NCBI GenBank assembly: GCA_902556505.1
Contig: CACDWM010000002.1
Location: 62,001 to 126,000 of the forward strand
Reading direction: 5' to 3'
DNA from: an uncultured Pelagibacteraceae bacterium
Lineage (GTDB): Bacteria > Pseudomonadota > Alphaproteobacteria > Pelagibacterales > Pelagibacteraceae
DNA length: 64,000 nt
Below are positions 36,765-45,175 of this stretch, one piece after another (within the stretch, counting starts at the first letter, position 1; each line of letters begins with the position of its first letter). Position numbers and translations under genes: made by a program. Under the pieces are notes generated by a model. The model was not told the origin of the DNA. It saw only the letters and a program-made list of their open reading frames with translations, and searched no databases.

Positions 36765-37853
36765 ATGAAATTTATTTCTCAACTTTATAAATTAAGGCTT
36801 TTATATAATTTTTTTTTATTTCTTGCTTTAATAAATATTTTCTTTTCCACAGAAAATAGTCATGCAAAGACATTTTCTATAAATGATATTGAAATATCAA
36901 CACCTTTTGAAATAAATTTTAATAAAAATGAAATTATTGATAAAGGATTTTTAAAGGCATTTAATGAACTAATTTTTTCAATTGTCCAAAGTAAAGATCA
37001 AATAAAATTAAAAAAAACGCCAATAAATCAAATAAAAGGAATGATAGAAACTTTCTCTATTAAGGAGGAAAAGTTTATAGATGAAATTTATTATCTTACC
37101 CTTAATGTTTCATTTAATAAAAAAATTATATTTGATTTACTAGAGTCAAAAAATGTATTTCCGTCTTTACCTGTAAAAAAAGATTTCTTATTCATTCCAG
37201 TTTTTGTTGATCAGAATAAAAATCAAGTTTCAATGTTCTCTGAGGATAAATTATTTTCCAGCTGGAATGTAAATAACAAAAAAAAAAATCTTTTAAATTA
37301 TATCTTACCCACTCAAGATCTTGATGATTTTAGTTTAATAAAAAGAAATATTAATAATTTAGAAACTTATGACTTCAAAGAAATTATAAACAAATACAAT
37401 ATAAATGATCACATAATTATGATTGTGTTTAAAGATGATAATAAAATAAGAGTATTTAATAAAATTTTTTTCAATAAAAAAAAAAATATAAAGAATTTAA
37501 ATTATACTGAAGTTAATTTTGATGATGAAGAAGAGTTATTTGAATTAATTGATAATATAAAATTAGTCTACGAAGATTTTTGGAAATCACAAAATCAAAT
37601 CAATACTTCTGTAAAGTTATCTTTAAATATTTCTATTGATAACTCTAATAATATAAAAATTAATAAATTTGAAAAAATTTTATCTGATATGGATTTGATA
37701 TATAATTTTTCAATTTATAAGTTCAATAATCGAAATAATTTTTATAAAGTTATTTTTAATGGAACACCTGATAAGTTTTTAGAAGTTATGAGTGATCAAA
37801 ATTATGATTTTGAAATTAAAAATAAAATTTGGGTTTTAAATGACAGATCTTAA
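36765..37853 (+). CDS. DUF2066-like exported protein
   Basis: 362-residue protein with an N-terminal hydrophobic segment (LLYNFFLFLALINIFFS) ending near NSHAKT, so exported or anchored. Sequence and position before an hdaA-type gene suggest the DUF2066 family, whose function is unknown. The fit is by overall layout (FLKAFNELIFSIVQ, IETFSIKEEKFID, LFIPVFVD) rather than a catalytic motif. Its 3' end overlaps hdaA by 14 bases. Its promoter must lie within the divergent purM coding region. Confidence 0.7.
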   Translation: MKFISQLYKLRLLYNFFLFLALINIFFSTENSHAKTFSINDIEISTPFEINFNKNEIIDKGFLKAFNELIFSIVQSKDQIKLKKTPINQIKGMIETFSIKEEKFIDEIYYLTLNVSFNKKIIFDLLESKNVFPSLPVKKDFLFIPVFVDQNKNQVSMFSEDKLFSSWNVNNKKKNLLNYILPTQDLDDFSLIKRNINNLETYDFKEIINKYNINDHIIMIVFKDDNKIRVFNKIFFNKKKNIKNLNYTEVNFDDEEELFELIDNIKLVYEDFWKSQNQINTSVKLSLNISIDNSNNIKINKFEKILSDMDLIYNFSIYKFNNRNNFYKVIFNGTPDKFLEVMSDQNYDFEIKNKIWVLNDRS

Positions 37854-38502
37854 TCAGCAAATACTTAAATTTGATTATGATCAAAATTTTAAAGATCAGG
37901 ATTTTTATGTTTCAAACAGCAACGAACACTCTTTTAGCCTTTTAAATAGCTGGCCAAAATGGGATAAAAATTTTATAAACTTAATAGGTGAAAAGTTTTC
38001 AGGAAAAAGTCATTTAATAAATATATTTTTAGAAAAGCACAGAGGAATTAAAATTAATGCAGAAGATATTAATAATGACTTTCTTCAAAAAATTAAAATA
38101 TATGAAAATATTATTATTGAGGATTTAACTGAAAAAATAAATGAAAACTTATTATTTACACTTATAAATATAATAGATCAGGATAATAAGTACTTAATTG
38201 TAACCTCAAAAATACCAATAGTTGACTTTAATTTTAAATTAAATGATCTTAATTCAAGATCTAATAATTTTATTTTATCTCAAATTGAAAAACCTGGTGA
38301 CGATTTAATTTATGCGCTAATATTAAAAAATCTTTCTGATCGTCAAATATCAATAGACCAAAAACTTATTGAATTTATAATTAAGAGAATTGATAGAACT
38401 TATGGCAAAATTTCTGATTTCATATATAAAATCGACGAAATTAGTTTAAAAAGAAAGAAACCAATCGATTTTAAAATTATAAAAGAAGCATTAGAGGTTT
38501 AA
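37840..38502 (+). CDS. hdaA: DnaA-homologous regulator, HdaA-like
   Basis: 220-residue AAA+ domain protein resembling the central region of DnaA but lacking its DNA-binding domain IV. It starts with a short N-terminal stretch containing FDYDQNF, then FYVSNSNEHSFSLL, a P-loop LIGEKFSGKSHLI near residues 48-60, and a Walker-B-like NIIIEDLTE near 86. Hda proteins promote hydrolysis of DnaA-bound ATP and so limit replication initiation. Sits between a DUF2066 gene and aspS, a recurrent alphaproteobacterial setting. A generic DnaA-like chromosomal factor is the alternative. Confidence 0.8.
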   Translation: MTDLNQQILKFDYDQNFKDQDFYVSNSNEHSFSLLNSWPKWDKNFINLIGEKFSGKSHLINIFLEKHRGIKINAEDINNDFLQKIKIYENIIIEDLTEKINENLLFTLINIIDQDNKYLIVTSKIPIVDFNFKLNDLNSRSNNFILSQIEKPGDDLIYALILKNLSDRQISIDQKLIEFIIKRIDRTYGKISDFIYKIDEISLKRKKPIDFKIIKEALEV

Positions 38503-40287
38503 TTGAATAAATACAGAACACACAAGTGTAATGAATTAAGAAAAGAGGATGTAGATAAAAAAATTTCTCTCTCAGGCTGGATAAATAAAAAAAGAGACCA
38601 TGGGAATTTATTATTTATTGATTTGAGAGATAATTATGGAATTACCCAATGTATAATTGATAAAGATAATAAATATTTTTCTGATTTAGAAAAAATGCAA
38701 TTAGAAACAGTAATTAAAGTTGAGGGGAAAGTTGTTAACAGATCCAAAGAAACAATTAATTCTGAAATTGACACTGGTGAAATTGAGGTTGTTATTGAGC
38801 AGCATGAAGTTTTAGGTATTTGTAAAGAGCTACCAATGCCAATCTTTAGCGATCAAGAATATGCAGAAGAAATAAGATTGAAATATAGATTCTTAGATTT
38901 AAGAAGAAAAAAAATTCATGAAAATATTATTTTAAGATCCAAGGTTATTTCATACATCCGAAATGAAATGACTAAATTAGGTTTTTTAGAATTTCAAACA
39001 CCAATTTTAACCTCATCTAGTCCAGAGGGTGCTAGAGATTTTTTAGTACCAAGTCGCTTAAATCCAGGAAAATTTTATGCACTACCTCAAGCTCCTCAGC
39101 AATTTAAACAATTAATAATGGTTTCGGGCTTTGATAGATACTTTCAAATTGCACCTTGTTTCAGAGATGAAGATGCGAGAGCGGACAGAAGTCCTGGAGA
39201 ATTTTATCAATTAGATTTAGAAATGTCATTTGTTGAGCAGGAAGATGTATTTAATGTAGTTGAGAAATTAATGGTTAATACATTTAAAAATTTTTCAACT
39301 AAAAAACTGATGTTTGATAAATTTCCAAAGATTTCATACAAGGAAGCAATGCTTAAATATGGTACAGATAAACCAGATTTAAGAAACCCACTCGTTATAA
39401 ATGATATAACTGAAATTTTTACAAGGGAAGATGTTTCATTTGAAATATTTAAAAAATTAGTAAAATCTGGATCAAAAGTCAGATGTATTATTGCAAAAAA
39501 TACAAAAGATAAACCTAGAAGTTTTTTTGATAATATTGATAAATGGGCAAAAGAAGAAGGTGCCTCTGGTTTAGCTTATTTTACTTTTGAAAAAGATAAA
39601 GATATTTCAGCAAAAGGCCCTATAGGAAAATTTTTTTCTCAGGATGCATTGGCTGAAATTATGAAAAAAACAAACTGTGAAATAGGGGATAGTATTTTCA
39701 TGGCTTGTGGAAAACAAGACGAATTAGAAAAAATTACTGCATTAGCAAGGGATAAAATTGCAAAAGATCTAGATTTAATCGACGAAAATGTTTTCGCATT
39801 TTGCTGGATTGTAGACTATCCAATGTTTGAAAAAGATGAGTCAACAAACAAGATTGAATTTAGTCACAATCCATTTTCAATGCCCCAAGGTAATTTAAGT
39901 GAAAAAGATTTTGAAAACCCATTAGATATACTTGCTTATCAATACGACATAGTTTGTAATGGTATAGAATTATCTTCAGGAGCAATTAGAAATCATAAAC
40001 CAGAACTTATGTATAAACTGTTTTCGATCGCAGGATATGATAAAAATCAAGTAGATGAAAAATTTAGTGGTATGATTAACGCACTTAGTTATGGCGCACC
40101 ACCACATGGAGGAATAGCACCTGGTATTGATAGAATAGTAATGTTACTTGCTAATGAGAAAAATATTAGGGAAGTTACTATGTTTCCAATGAACCAAAAC
40201 GCACAAGATTTGATGATGAATGCACCATCTGAGGTAAATCCAGATCAATTGAAAGAATTAAATTTAGCTTTAAAAGCAAAAAAATAA
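38503..40287 (+). CDS. aspS: Aspartyl-tRNA synthetase
   Basis: Class II synthetase, 594 residues, bacterial type with an N-terminal OB-fold (VDKKISLSGWINKKRDHGNLLFIDLRD-like start), motif 2 FRDEDARADRSPGEFYQLD, a central GAD insertion, and motif 3 GIAPGIDRIVML. The start codon is TTG, placed immediately after the hdaA stop. No ATG precedes the conserved KYRTHKCNEL region, so the non-ATG start is needed. Ends one base from a convergent gene. Confidence 0.95.
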   Translation: MNKYRTHKCNELRKEDVDKKISLSGWINKKRDHGNLLFIDLRDNYGITQCIIDKDNKYFSDLEKMQLETVIKVEGKVVNRSKETINSEIDTGEIEVVIEQHEVLGICKELPMPIFSDQEYAEEIRLKYRFLDLRRKKIHENIILRSKVISYIRNEMTKLGFLEFQTPILTSSSPEGARDFLVPSRLNPGKFYALPQAPQQFKQLIMVSGFDRYFQIAPCFRDEDARADRSPGEFYQLDLEMSFVEQEDVFNVVEKLMVNTFKNFSTKKLMFDKFPKISYKEAMLKYGTDKPDLRNPLVINDITEIFTREDVSFEIFKKLVKSGSKVRCIIAKNTKDKPRSFFDNIDKWAKEEGASGLAYFTFEKDKDISAKGPIGKFFSQDALAEIMKKTNCEIGDSIFMACGKQDELEKITALARDKIAKDLDLIDENVFAFCWIVDYPMFEKDESTNKIEFSHNPFSMPQGNLSEKDFENPLDILAYQYDIVCNGIELSSGAIRNHKPELMYKLFSIAGYDKNQVDEKFSGMINALSYGAPPHGGIAPGIDRIVMLLANEKNIREVTMFPMNQNAQDLMMNAPSEVNPDQLKELNLALKAKK

Positions 40288-40288
40288 C

Positions 40289-41113
40289 TTATTTTTTACC
40301 TTTTAAACTTATTTTTACATCTGAAAGATCAACTAGATTTTTTTTATAATTATTTCTAACAAAACCTTTACTGGTAATGTCTTTTACAATTTTCAATAAT
40401 TGATTTTGATCTTCAGAGCTTTGATCTTCTGTATTTGTGGCATCATTTCCTCCAATAGCTGGAGTATGTGCTAGATCTTCTCTATTTTGATATGAAATAG
40501 CTAATTCTCTGAAAATATAATCCAAAATTGATGTAGCACTTAAAATTCTATCATTACCATGTACTTTGCCTGATGGTTCAAATTTTGTGCCAACAAATGC
40601 ACTTATAAACTCATCTAACGGAACACCGTATTGAAGGCCTAAAGAAACAGCAATTGCAAAGTTATTCATTAAGGCTTTAACAAGTTCACCTTCTTTACTG
40701 GTATCAATAAATATTTCTCCAATTTTTCCGTCTTCATATTCTCCAGTATGTAGGTAAACTTTGTGGTCACCAATAGTAGCTTTTTGAATATATCCTTTTC
40801 TTCTGTCAGGCATGCTAAACCTTTTACCTAACTTCTCGTTAGCCATGTTTATACTTGTTATTACACTTTCTTTAATTATTGGGTTTTTTTTATCCGTTTC
40901 GGTAACTACATCCACTTTGTTGTTTTCAAGGACTTTATTGTTTTTAGGATCTAAACTTTTTGTTTTTCTATTATCAAGTTTTACGTCTAAAACCTCAAAT
41001 TTACCATCATCTCTTTTTTCTAAATTTTTTAACTCTGTCTCATTAATATCATCTAAATAATGATTTACTTTAAAGGTACAGGTATAATAAGTTTCAACTA
41101 AATACTTTGCCAT
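40289..41113 (-). CDS. Stand-alone NrdJ C-terminal (class II ribonucleotide reductase tail) domain protein
   Basis: 274 residues. From about residue 105 ([78 protein letters not shown]) it matches the C-terminal TSCPD-type region of adenosylcobalamin-dependent ribonucleotide reductase. The catalytic alpha/beta barrel and radical-site loop are absent. The first ~100 residues ([18 protein letters not shown] ...) are not an RNR active site. Pseudomonas splits NrdJ into a/b parts, but no larger partner is encoded nearby. It may act alone as a nucleotide-binding or regulatory protein. The start is the only good ATG. Confidence 0.75.
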   Translation of the reverse strand: MAKYLVETYYTCTFKVNHYLDDINETELKNLEKRDDGKFEVLDVKLDNRKTKSLDPKNNKVLENNKVDVVTETDKKNPIIKESVITSINMANEKLGKRFSMPDRRKGYIQKATIGDHKVYLHTGEYEDGKIGEIFIDTSKEGELVKALMNNFAIAVSLGLQYGVPLDEFISAFVGTKFEPSGKVHGNDRILSATSILDYIFRELAISYQNREDLAHTPAIGGNDATNTEDQSSEDQNQLLKIVKDITSKGFVRNNYKKNLVDLSDVKISLKGKK

Positions 41114-41227
41114 TTGACCTCAATTTAAATTTTAATTTGAATAATGAATCAATTAATTTATATACATATTCATATTTTAGTCTAATTTAAATTTTACAAT
41201 TTTTAATTGAATAAATAAAAAAATATT

Positions 41228-41587
41228 ATGTTGACACTCTTAAAGAAAATTTTCACTTGGTGGAATCAAGATACTTTTGGAACAAGATTAAAAACTATTT
41301 TTTTTGGAAAACTAGTTGGCGCTGATGAGCTAGGTAATAAATACTATGAAAGTAAAAACGGAAAAAGATGGGTTATCTATTCAAACACAATAGACGCATC
41401 TAAAATTCCTGTTGAATGGTATTCTTGGATACATTTTACACCAAATAAAATTGAGAAAAAACATACCTTAGAAAAATATGAATGGCAAAAACCACATCAA
41501 GAAAATTTAACTGGGACTGACGCAGCATATTATCCAAATAAAAATAAAGATGGTATTAAAAAGAAATACTCAAGTTGGAAAGAATAA
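41228..41587 (+). CDS. NADH:ubiquinone oxidoreductase NDUFA12-type subunit
   Basis: 119-residue homologue of the supernumerary complex I subunit NDUFA12 (B17.2), shared by mitochondria and alphaproteobacteria. Seen: FFGKLVGADELGNKYYES near 27-44, RWVIYSN, KIPVEWYSWIHFTPN near 60-74, and the C-terminal WQKPHQENLTGTDAAYYP. It is encoded away from the main nuo operon, as usual for this gene, and overlaps the DUF2155 gene by 38 bases. Confidence 0.93.
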   Translation: MLTLLKKIFTWWNQDTFGTRLKTIFFGKLVGADELGNKYYESKNGKRWVIYSNTIDASKIPVEWYSWIHFTPNKIEKKHTLEKYEWQKPHQENLTGTDAAYYPNKNKDGIKKKYSSWKE

Positions 41588-41957
41588 TTTTAAATTAATC
41601 TATTTAGTTTTTTTATTTTATTTTTGTTTAGTTTTAAACTTAAACGCAAAAAATAATTTAGAGGGAACTTTTACTGATATCAAAATTTTGGATAAAATAA
41701 GTTCAAAAAACACTTTACTTAAACTTAAAAATGGAGAATTAGTAAAGTTTAAAGATTTATCAATTAAAAGTCTGAAATGTAAAAATTCAGAATTTGATGA
41801 TAATCCAGAAATAACTGCTTATATCCAAGTTAGAGATTTGACTAATAAAAATAACGATGAAGTTTTTATTTTTAATGGTTGGATGTTTTCATCAAGTCCA
41901 TCAATTGCACCTTTTGACCATCCTGTTTATGATGTTTGGCTTGTAAACTGTTATTAA
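41550..41957 (+). CDS. DUF2155 exported protein
   Basis: 135 residues: signal peptide (NNFKLIYLVFLFYFCLVLNLNA) and a DUF2155 domain marked by VFIFNGWMFSSSPSIAPFDHPVYDVWLVNC at the end (cited here as W-M-F-x-S-S-P-x-[IL] ... H-P-V-Y-D-V-W). Function is unknown; it is an alphaproteobacterial envelope protein usually next to the NDUFA12 gene, as here. The ATG lies 38 bases inside the preceding gene and no later ATG, GTG or TTG precedes the signal peptide core. Its stop shares a TTAA with accC. Confidence 0.85.
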   Translation: MVLKRNTQVGKNNFKLIYLVFLFYFCLVLNLNAKNNLEGTFTDIKILDKISSKNTLLKLKNGELVKFKDLSIKSLKCKNSEFDDNPEITAYIQVRDLTNKNNDEVFIFNGWMFSSSPSIAPFDHPVYDVWLVNCY

Positions 41958-43291
41958 ACAATTGAATCTTTATCTAGCCAACTAACGTTAAAATCTGAAT
42001 TGATAAATTTTTTGTGGTTTAGTAATTTTTTATGTAGAGGTATTGTTGTAGTTATTCCTTCAATTACAAATTCATCTAAAGATCTATTCATTCTTTGAAT
42101 AGCTTCTGTTCTGTTTCTACCATGACAAATTAACTTACAAACCATACTGTCGTAATAGGGTGTTACCTTATAACCTTGAAATATTGCGCCATCTACTCTA
42201 GTTCTAAAACCAGACGGTTGATGACACATGGTAATAACTCCAGGCGAAGGCTGAAAGTTTTTAGTAGCATCCTCAGCATTTATTCTACATTCAATTGCAT
42301 GTCCTCTAGGATTTATATCACTTTGTTTTAAAGCTGTTTCTCCTGAAAAAGTAATCCAAATTTGCTCTTTAATAATATCAATCCCAGTAACCATCTCAGT
42401 TACAGGATGTTCAACTTGAACTCTTGTATTCATTTCAAGGAAATAAAATTTTCCATCTTCATATATAAACTCAACAGTGCCAGCTCCCATATAGCCTATT
42501 TTTGCTACCATTTTTACTGTTCTCTCAAATAAATCTTTTCTTATTTTATCATTTAAAACCGGACTTGGTGTTTCTTCTATTAATTTTTGATGTCTTCTTT
42601 GAACTGAGCAATCTCTTTCATGAAGGTGAACTACTCTATTTTTTCCAGCTAATATTTGAACCTCAATATGTCTTGGATTTTGAAAAAATTTTTCAATATA
42701 AACTTCGTCATTACCAAAGTATTTTTGTGCTTCTGATTTTGCAGTTGAAAACAACGTTTCAAATTCTTTTTCCTCATAAACTATTTTCATACCTTTACCT
42801 CCACCTCCACCTGAGGCTTTAATTAAGACAGGAAAACCAATTTTTTTACAAAGTTCTTTTGCTTCAGAAACGTCTTTTACTCCTCCTTCAGAACCTTCAA
42901 TAACAGGTAATCCATTTTCCTCAGCTATTCTTTTTGCTTGGATTTTATCACCCATCATTTCAATATGTTTTGATGAAGCTCCTATAAAATTAATTTTATT
43001 CTCTTCTAAAATTCTTGCAAAATTTGCATTTTCCGAAAGAAAACCATAGCCAGGATGAACAGCATCAGCATTTGTAAGTTCTATTGCTGACATTAAAGCT
43101 GGAATATTTAAATAACTATTTGCTGGTTGATGAGAACCAATACATACACTTTCATCAGCCATTCTAACATGCATACTTTCTCTATCTACATCAGAATGAA
43201 CAGCTACAGTAGGAATTCCCCATTCTTTACATGCTCTAATAATTCTAACTGCAATTTCCCCACGGTTTGCAATTAAAATTTTTTTAAACAT
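41954..43291 (-). CDS. accC: Acetyl-CoA carboxylase, biotin carboxylase subunit
   Basis: ATP-grasp enzyme carboxylating biotin on AccB. 445 residues, with LIANRGEIAVRIIRACKE at 6-23, the Gly-rich ATP loop ASGGGGKGMKIV near 160, the HERDCSVQRRHQKLIEE segment, and FLEMNTRVQVEHPVTE near 285. It directly follows accB, giving aroQ-accB-accC, a common bacterial arrangement. Confidence 0.96.
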   Translation of the reverse strand: MFKKILIANRGEIAVRIIRACKEWGIPTVAVHSDVDRESMHVRMADESVCIGSHQPANSYLNIPALMSAIELTNADAVHPGYGFLSENANFARILEENKINFIGASSKHIEMMGDKIQAKRIAEENGLPVIEGSEGGVKDVSEAKELCKKIGFPVLIKASGGGGGKGMKIVYEEKEFETLFSTAKSEAQKYFGNDEVYIEKFFQNPRHIEVQILAGKNRVVHLHERDCSVQRRHQKLIEETPSPVLNDKIRKDLFERTVKMVAKIGYMGAGTVEFIYEDGKFYFLEMNTRVQVEHPVTEMVTGIDIIKEQIWITFSGETALKQSDINPRGHAIECRINAEDATKNFQPSPGVITMCHQPSGFRTRVDGAIFQGYKVTPYYDSMVCKLICHGRNRTEAIQRMNRSLDEFVIEGITTTIPLHKKLLNHKKFINSDFNVSWLDKDSIV

Positions 43292-43294
43292 TAT

Positions 43295-43729
43295 TTATTC
43301 TAGGATAATAATAGTTTGACCAAATTCTACAGGTTGGCCATCTTCAACACAAATTTCTTTTACTACACCATCTGCTGTTGAAGGAACATGATTCATTGTT
43401 TTCATTGCCTCAACAATCATTATTGTATCACCTTTTTTAATTTTTTTTCCAACCTCAACAAATTTTTTAGCACCGGGCTCTGGTGCATGATATGCTGTTC
43501 CAATTATAGGTGAAGTAATTTCAGTTCCTGATTTAGCATTTTGAGTTTGAATAGGTGTTGAACTTGTTGCTGGTGATGAGGACGAAATAACTTGTGGTTG
43601 ATTGCTAATTGAAACATTATTTTTTGATACTTTAATTTTTGTATCCTTTTCAGTTATCTCAATTTCAGTAAGATTAAATTCTTTTAAATAATCACTAAGT
43701 TCTTGAATTATTTTTTTATCTATTTTCAT
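43295..43729 (-). CDS. accB: Biotin carboxyl carrier protein of acetyl-CoA carboxylase
   Basis: 144 residues: short N-terminal domain, a Ser/Thr/Pro/Gln-rich linker (QVISSSSPATSSTPIQTQ, near 43-60), and a biotinyl domain with the modified lysine in EAMKTMNHV. A typical GTAYHAPEPGAKKFVEVG segment precedes it. Starts 14 bases inside aroQ and ends 3 bases before accC. Confidence 0.95.
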   Translation of the reverse strand: MKIDKKIIQELSDYLKEFNLTEIEITEKDTKIKVSKNNVSISNQPQVISSSSPATSSTPIQTQNAKSGTEITSPIIGTAYHAPEPGAKKFVEVGKKIKKGDTIMIVEAMKTMNHVPSTADGVVKEICVEDGQPVEFGQTIIILE

Positions 43730-44165
43730 TTTGCAAAGTCTTTTGTAATGAAATTATGGCCAAAATATATCCTTCAGCACCTAATCCAAATATTCCTCCA
43801 CTTACGACACCACTTATAAGTGATTTATGTCTAAATTCCTCTCTTTTGTAAATATTAGATAAATGTAGCTCGATAATTGGTTTTTTGAATAAATCTAGAG
43901 CATCTCTTATGGCCACAGAGGTATGAGTAAATGCAGCAGCATTTATAATCATACCATCAAATTTTTTTCTAGCATCTTGAATTATATTAACGAGTTCTCC
44001 TTCAACATTAGATTGGGCAAATTCAACATCAAGACCAATTTCTTGCGCTTTTTTAGAACAATTTTCTTTAAGTTGGTCAAACGTAGTTGATCCATATTGT
44101 GATTGTTCTCTTTCTCCTAATAGATTAAGATTTGGACCATTAATAATAATTATTTTATTATTCAT
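43716..44165 (-). CDS. aroQ: 3-dehydroquinate dehydratase, type II
   Basis: Third step of the shikimate pathway. 149 residues, the type II dodecamer class: GPNLNLLGEREQSQYGS with the catalytic Arg/Tyr near 9-25, INAAAFTHTSVAIRDAL near 73-89, and ELHLSNIYKREEFRHKS near 98-114. First gene of aroQ-accB-accC. Its start is 16 bases from that of divergent thiS. Confidence 0.95.
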   Translation of the reverse strand: MNNKIIIINGPNLNLLGEREQSQYGSTTFDQLKENCSKKAQEIGLDVEFAQSNVEGELVNIIQDARKKFDGMIINAAAFTHTSVAIRDALDLFKKPIIELHLSNIYKREEFRHKSLISGVVSGGIFGLGAEGYILAIISLQKTLQNENR

Positions 44166-44181
44166 TCAGCATTTATATACG

Positions 44182-44400
44182 ATGAAAAAAATAAAAAAAA
44201 TAAAAATTAAAATAAATGGTAAAATCAAATCTATAACTCAAAATTCTAACCTTTTTATGGTGTTAAAAAATCTAAAAATACCATTAAATAAAGTAGCAAT
44301 TGAGCTTAACGAAGAAATAGTAGATAAAAAAAAAATTAATAAAATAAAATTAAATAAAAATGATAAAATTGAAATAGTTCATTTTATTGGAGGCGGTTAA
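44182..44400 (+). CDS. thiS: Sulfur carrier protein ThiS
   Basis: 72-residue ubiquitin-like protein that carries thiocarboxylate sulfur for the thiamin thiazole ring. Very Lys/Ile-rich, with the ThiS pattern LNEEIVDKKKINKIKLNKND and the required C-terminal Gly-Gly (ends IGGG). The codons of this tail also form the Shine-Dalgarno of thiG. There is almost no 5' leader because aroQ diverges 16 bases away. Confidence 0.85.
   Translation: MKKIKKIKIKINGKIKSITQNSNLFMVLKNLKIPLNKVAIELNEEIVDKKKINKIKLNKNDKIEIVHFIGGG
44389..44393 (+). promoter_or_regulatory. Shine-Dalgarno of thiG embedded in ThiS Gly codons
   Basis: GGAGG (44389-44393, within GGAGGCGG) is a strong ribosome-binding site in a genome where most starts have none. 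It lies 8 bases before the TTG at 44402, which fixes that TTG as the thiG start rather than the TTG at 44387. The same bases encode the essential Gly residues at the ThiS C-terminus. Confidence 0.65.
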
Positions 44401-44401
44401 T

Positions 44402-45175
44402 TTGAAAAAAGATAGTCTAATTATTGCAAATAAAAAATTTAATTCCAGATTAATTGTTGGAACGGGAAAATATAAAAGTATGACTGAGTGTGCAAAAGCA
44501 ATTAAACTGTCTGGGGCAGAAATCGTAACAGTCGCCGTAAGAAGGGTTAATATTTCAGACAAAAACAAGCCTTTACTGATGGATTATATTGATCCAAATA
44601 AAATAACATATTTACCTAATACTGCCGGATGTTTTAATTCAAAAGAAGCTTTAAGAACTTTACGATTAGCTAGGGAAATAGGTGGTTGGAAGTTGGTTAA
44701 ATTAGAAGTTTTGGGAGATAAAAAAAATTTATTTCCTGATATGATAGAAACTTTAAAATCCACAGAAGTTCTTGCCAAAGAAGGTTTTAAGGTTATGGTT
44801 TATTGCAATGATGATCCTTTAATGGCTAAGCGTTTAGAGAATTCAGGTGCTGACGCTATTATGCCTTTAGCTGCACCTATAGGATCAGGGCTAGGTATTC
44901 AAAACAAAATCAATATTCAAATTATTAGAAAACAAACAAAACTTCCATTAATTATTGATGCTGGCTTAGGTCAGGCGTCGGATGCAACAATTGCAATGGA
45001 GCTAGGATGTGACGGAGTACTTGTTAATACTGCAATTGCTAAAGCAAAAAAACCTTTTGAAATGGCGCTCGCATTTAAGAATGCAGTTATAGCAGGAAGA
45101 CAATCATATAAATCTGGGAGAATAGATAAAGTTTTAATGGGTAATCCATCCTCTCCAACAAAAGGAATTATTTAG
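44402..45175 (+). CDS. thiG: Thiazole synthase
   Basis: Builds the thiazole phosphate of thiamin from DXP, dehydroglycine and ThiS thiocarboxylate. 257 residues from the TTG at 44402, with LIVGTGKYKSM near 17-27, LPNTAGCFNSKEALRTLRLARE near 72-93, the Schiff-base Lys in VKLEVLGDKK near 100-109, and PLAAPIGSGLGIQN. It ends 8 bases inside convergent RNase E/G. Together with thiS this is the thiazole branch only. No thiC, thiE or thiF gene is in this window. Confidence 0.93.
   Translation: MKKDSLIIANKKFNSRLIVGTGKYKSMTECAKAIKLSGAEIVTVAVRRVNISDKNKPLLMDYIDPNKITYLPNTAGCFNSKEALRTLRLAREIGGWKLVKLEVLGDKKNLFPDMIETLKSTEVLAKEGFKVMVYCNDDPLMAKRLENSGADAIMPLAAPIGSGLGIQNKINIQIIRKQTKLPLIIDAGLGQASDATIAMELGCDGVLVNTAIAKAKKPFEMALAFKNAVIAGRQSYKSGRIDKVLMGNPSSPTKGII

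Noticed and set aside
42502..42822. 106-aa plus-strand open frame
   Set aside because: Antisense to the conserved core of accC, which is clearly the real gene.
44387..44389. TTG at 44387 as thiG start (five extra residues)
   Set aside because: It lies inside the ThiS tail with no ribosome-binding site, whereas TTG at 44402 is 8 bases after GGAGG.
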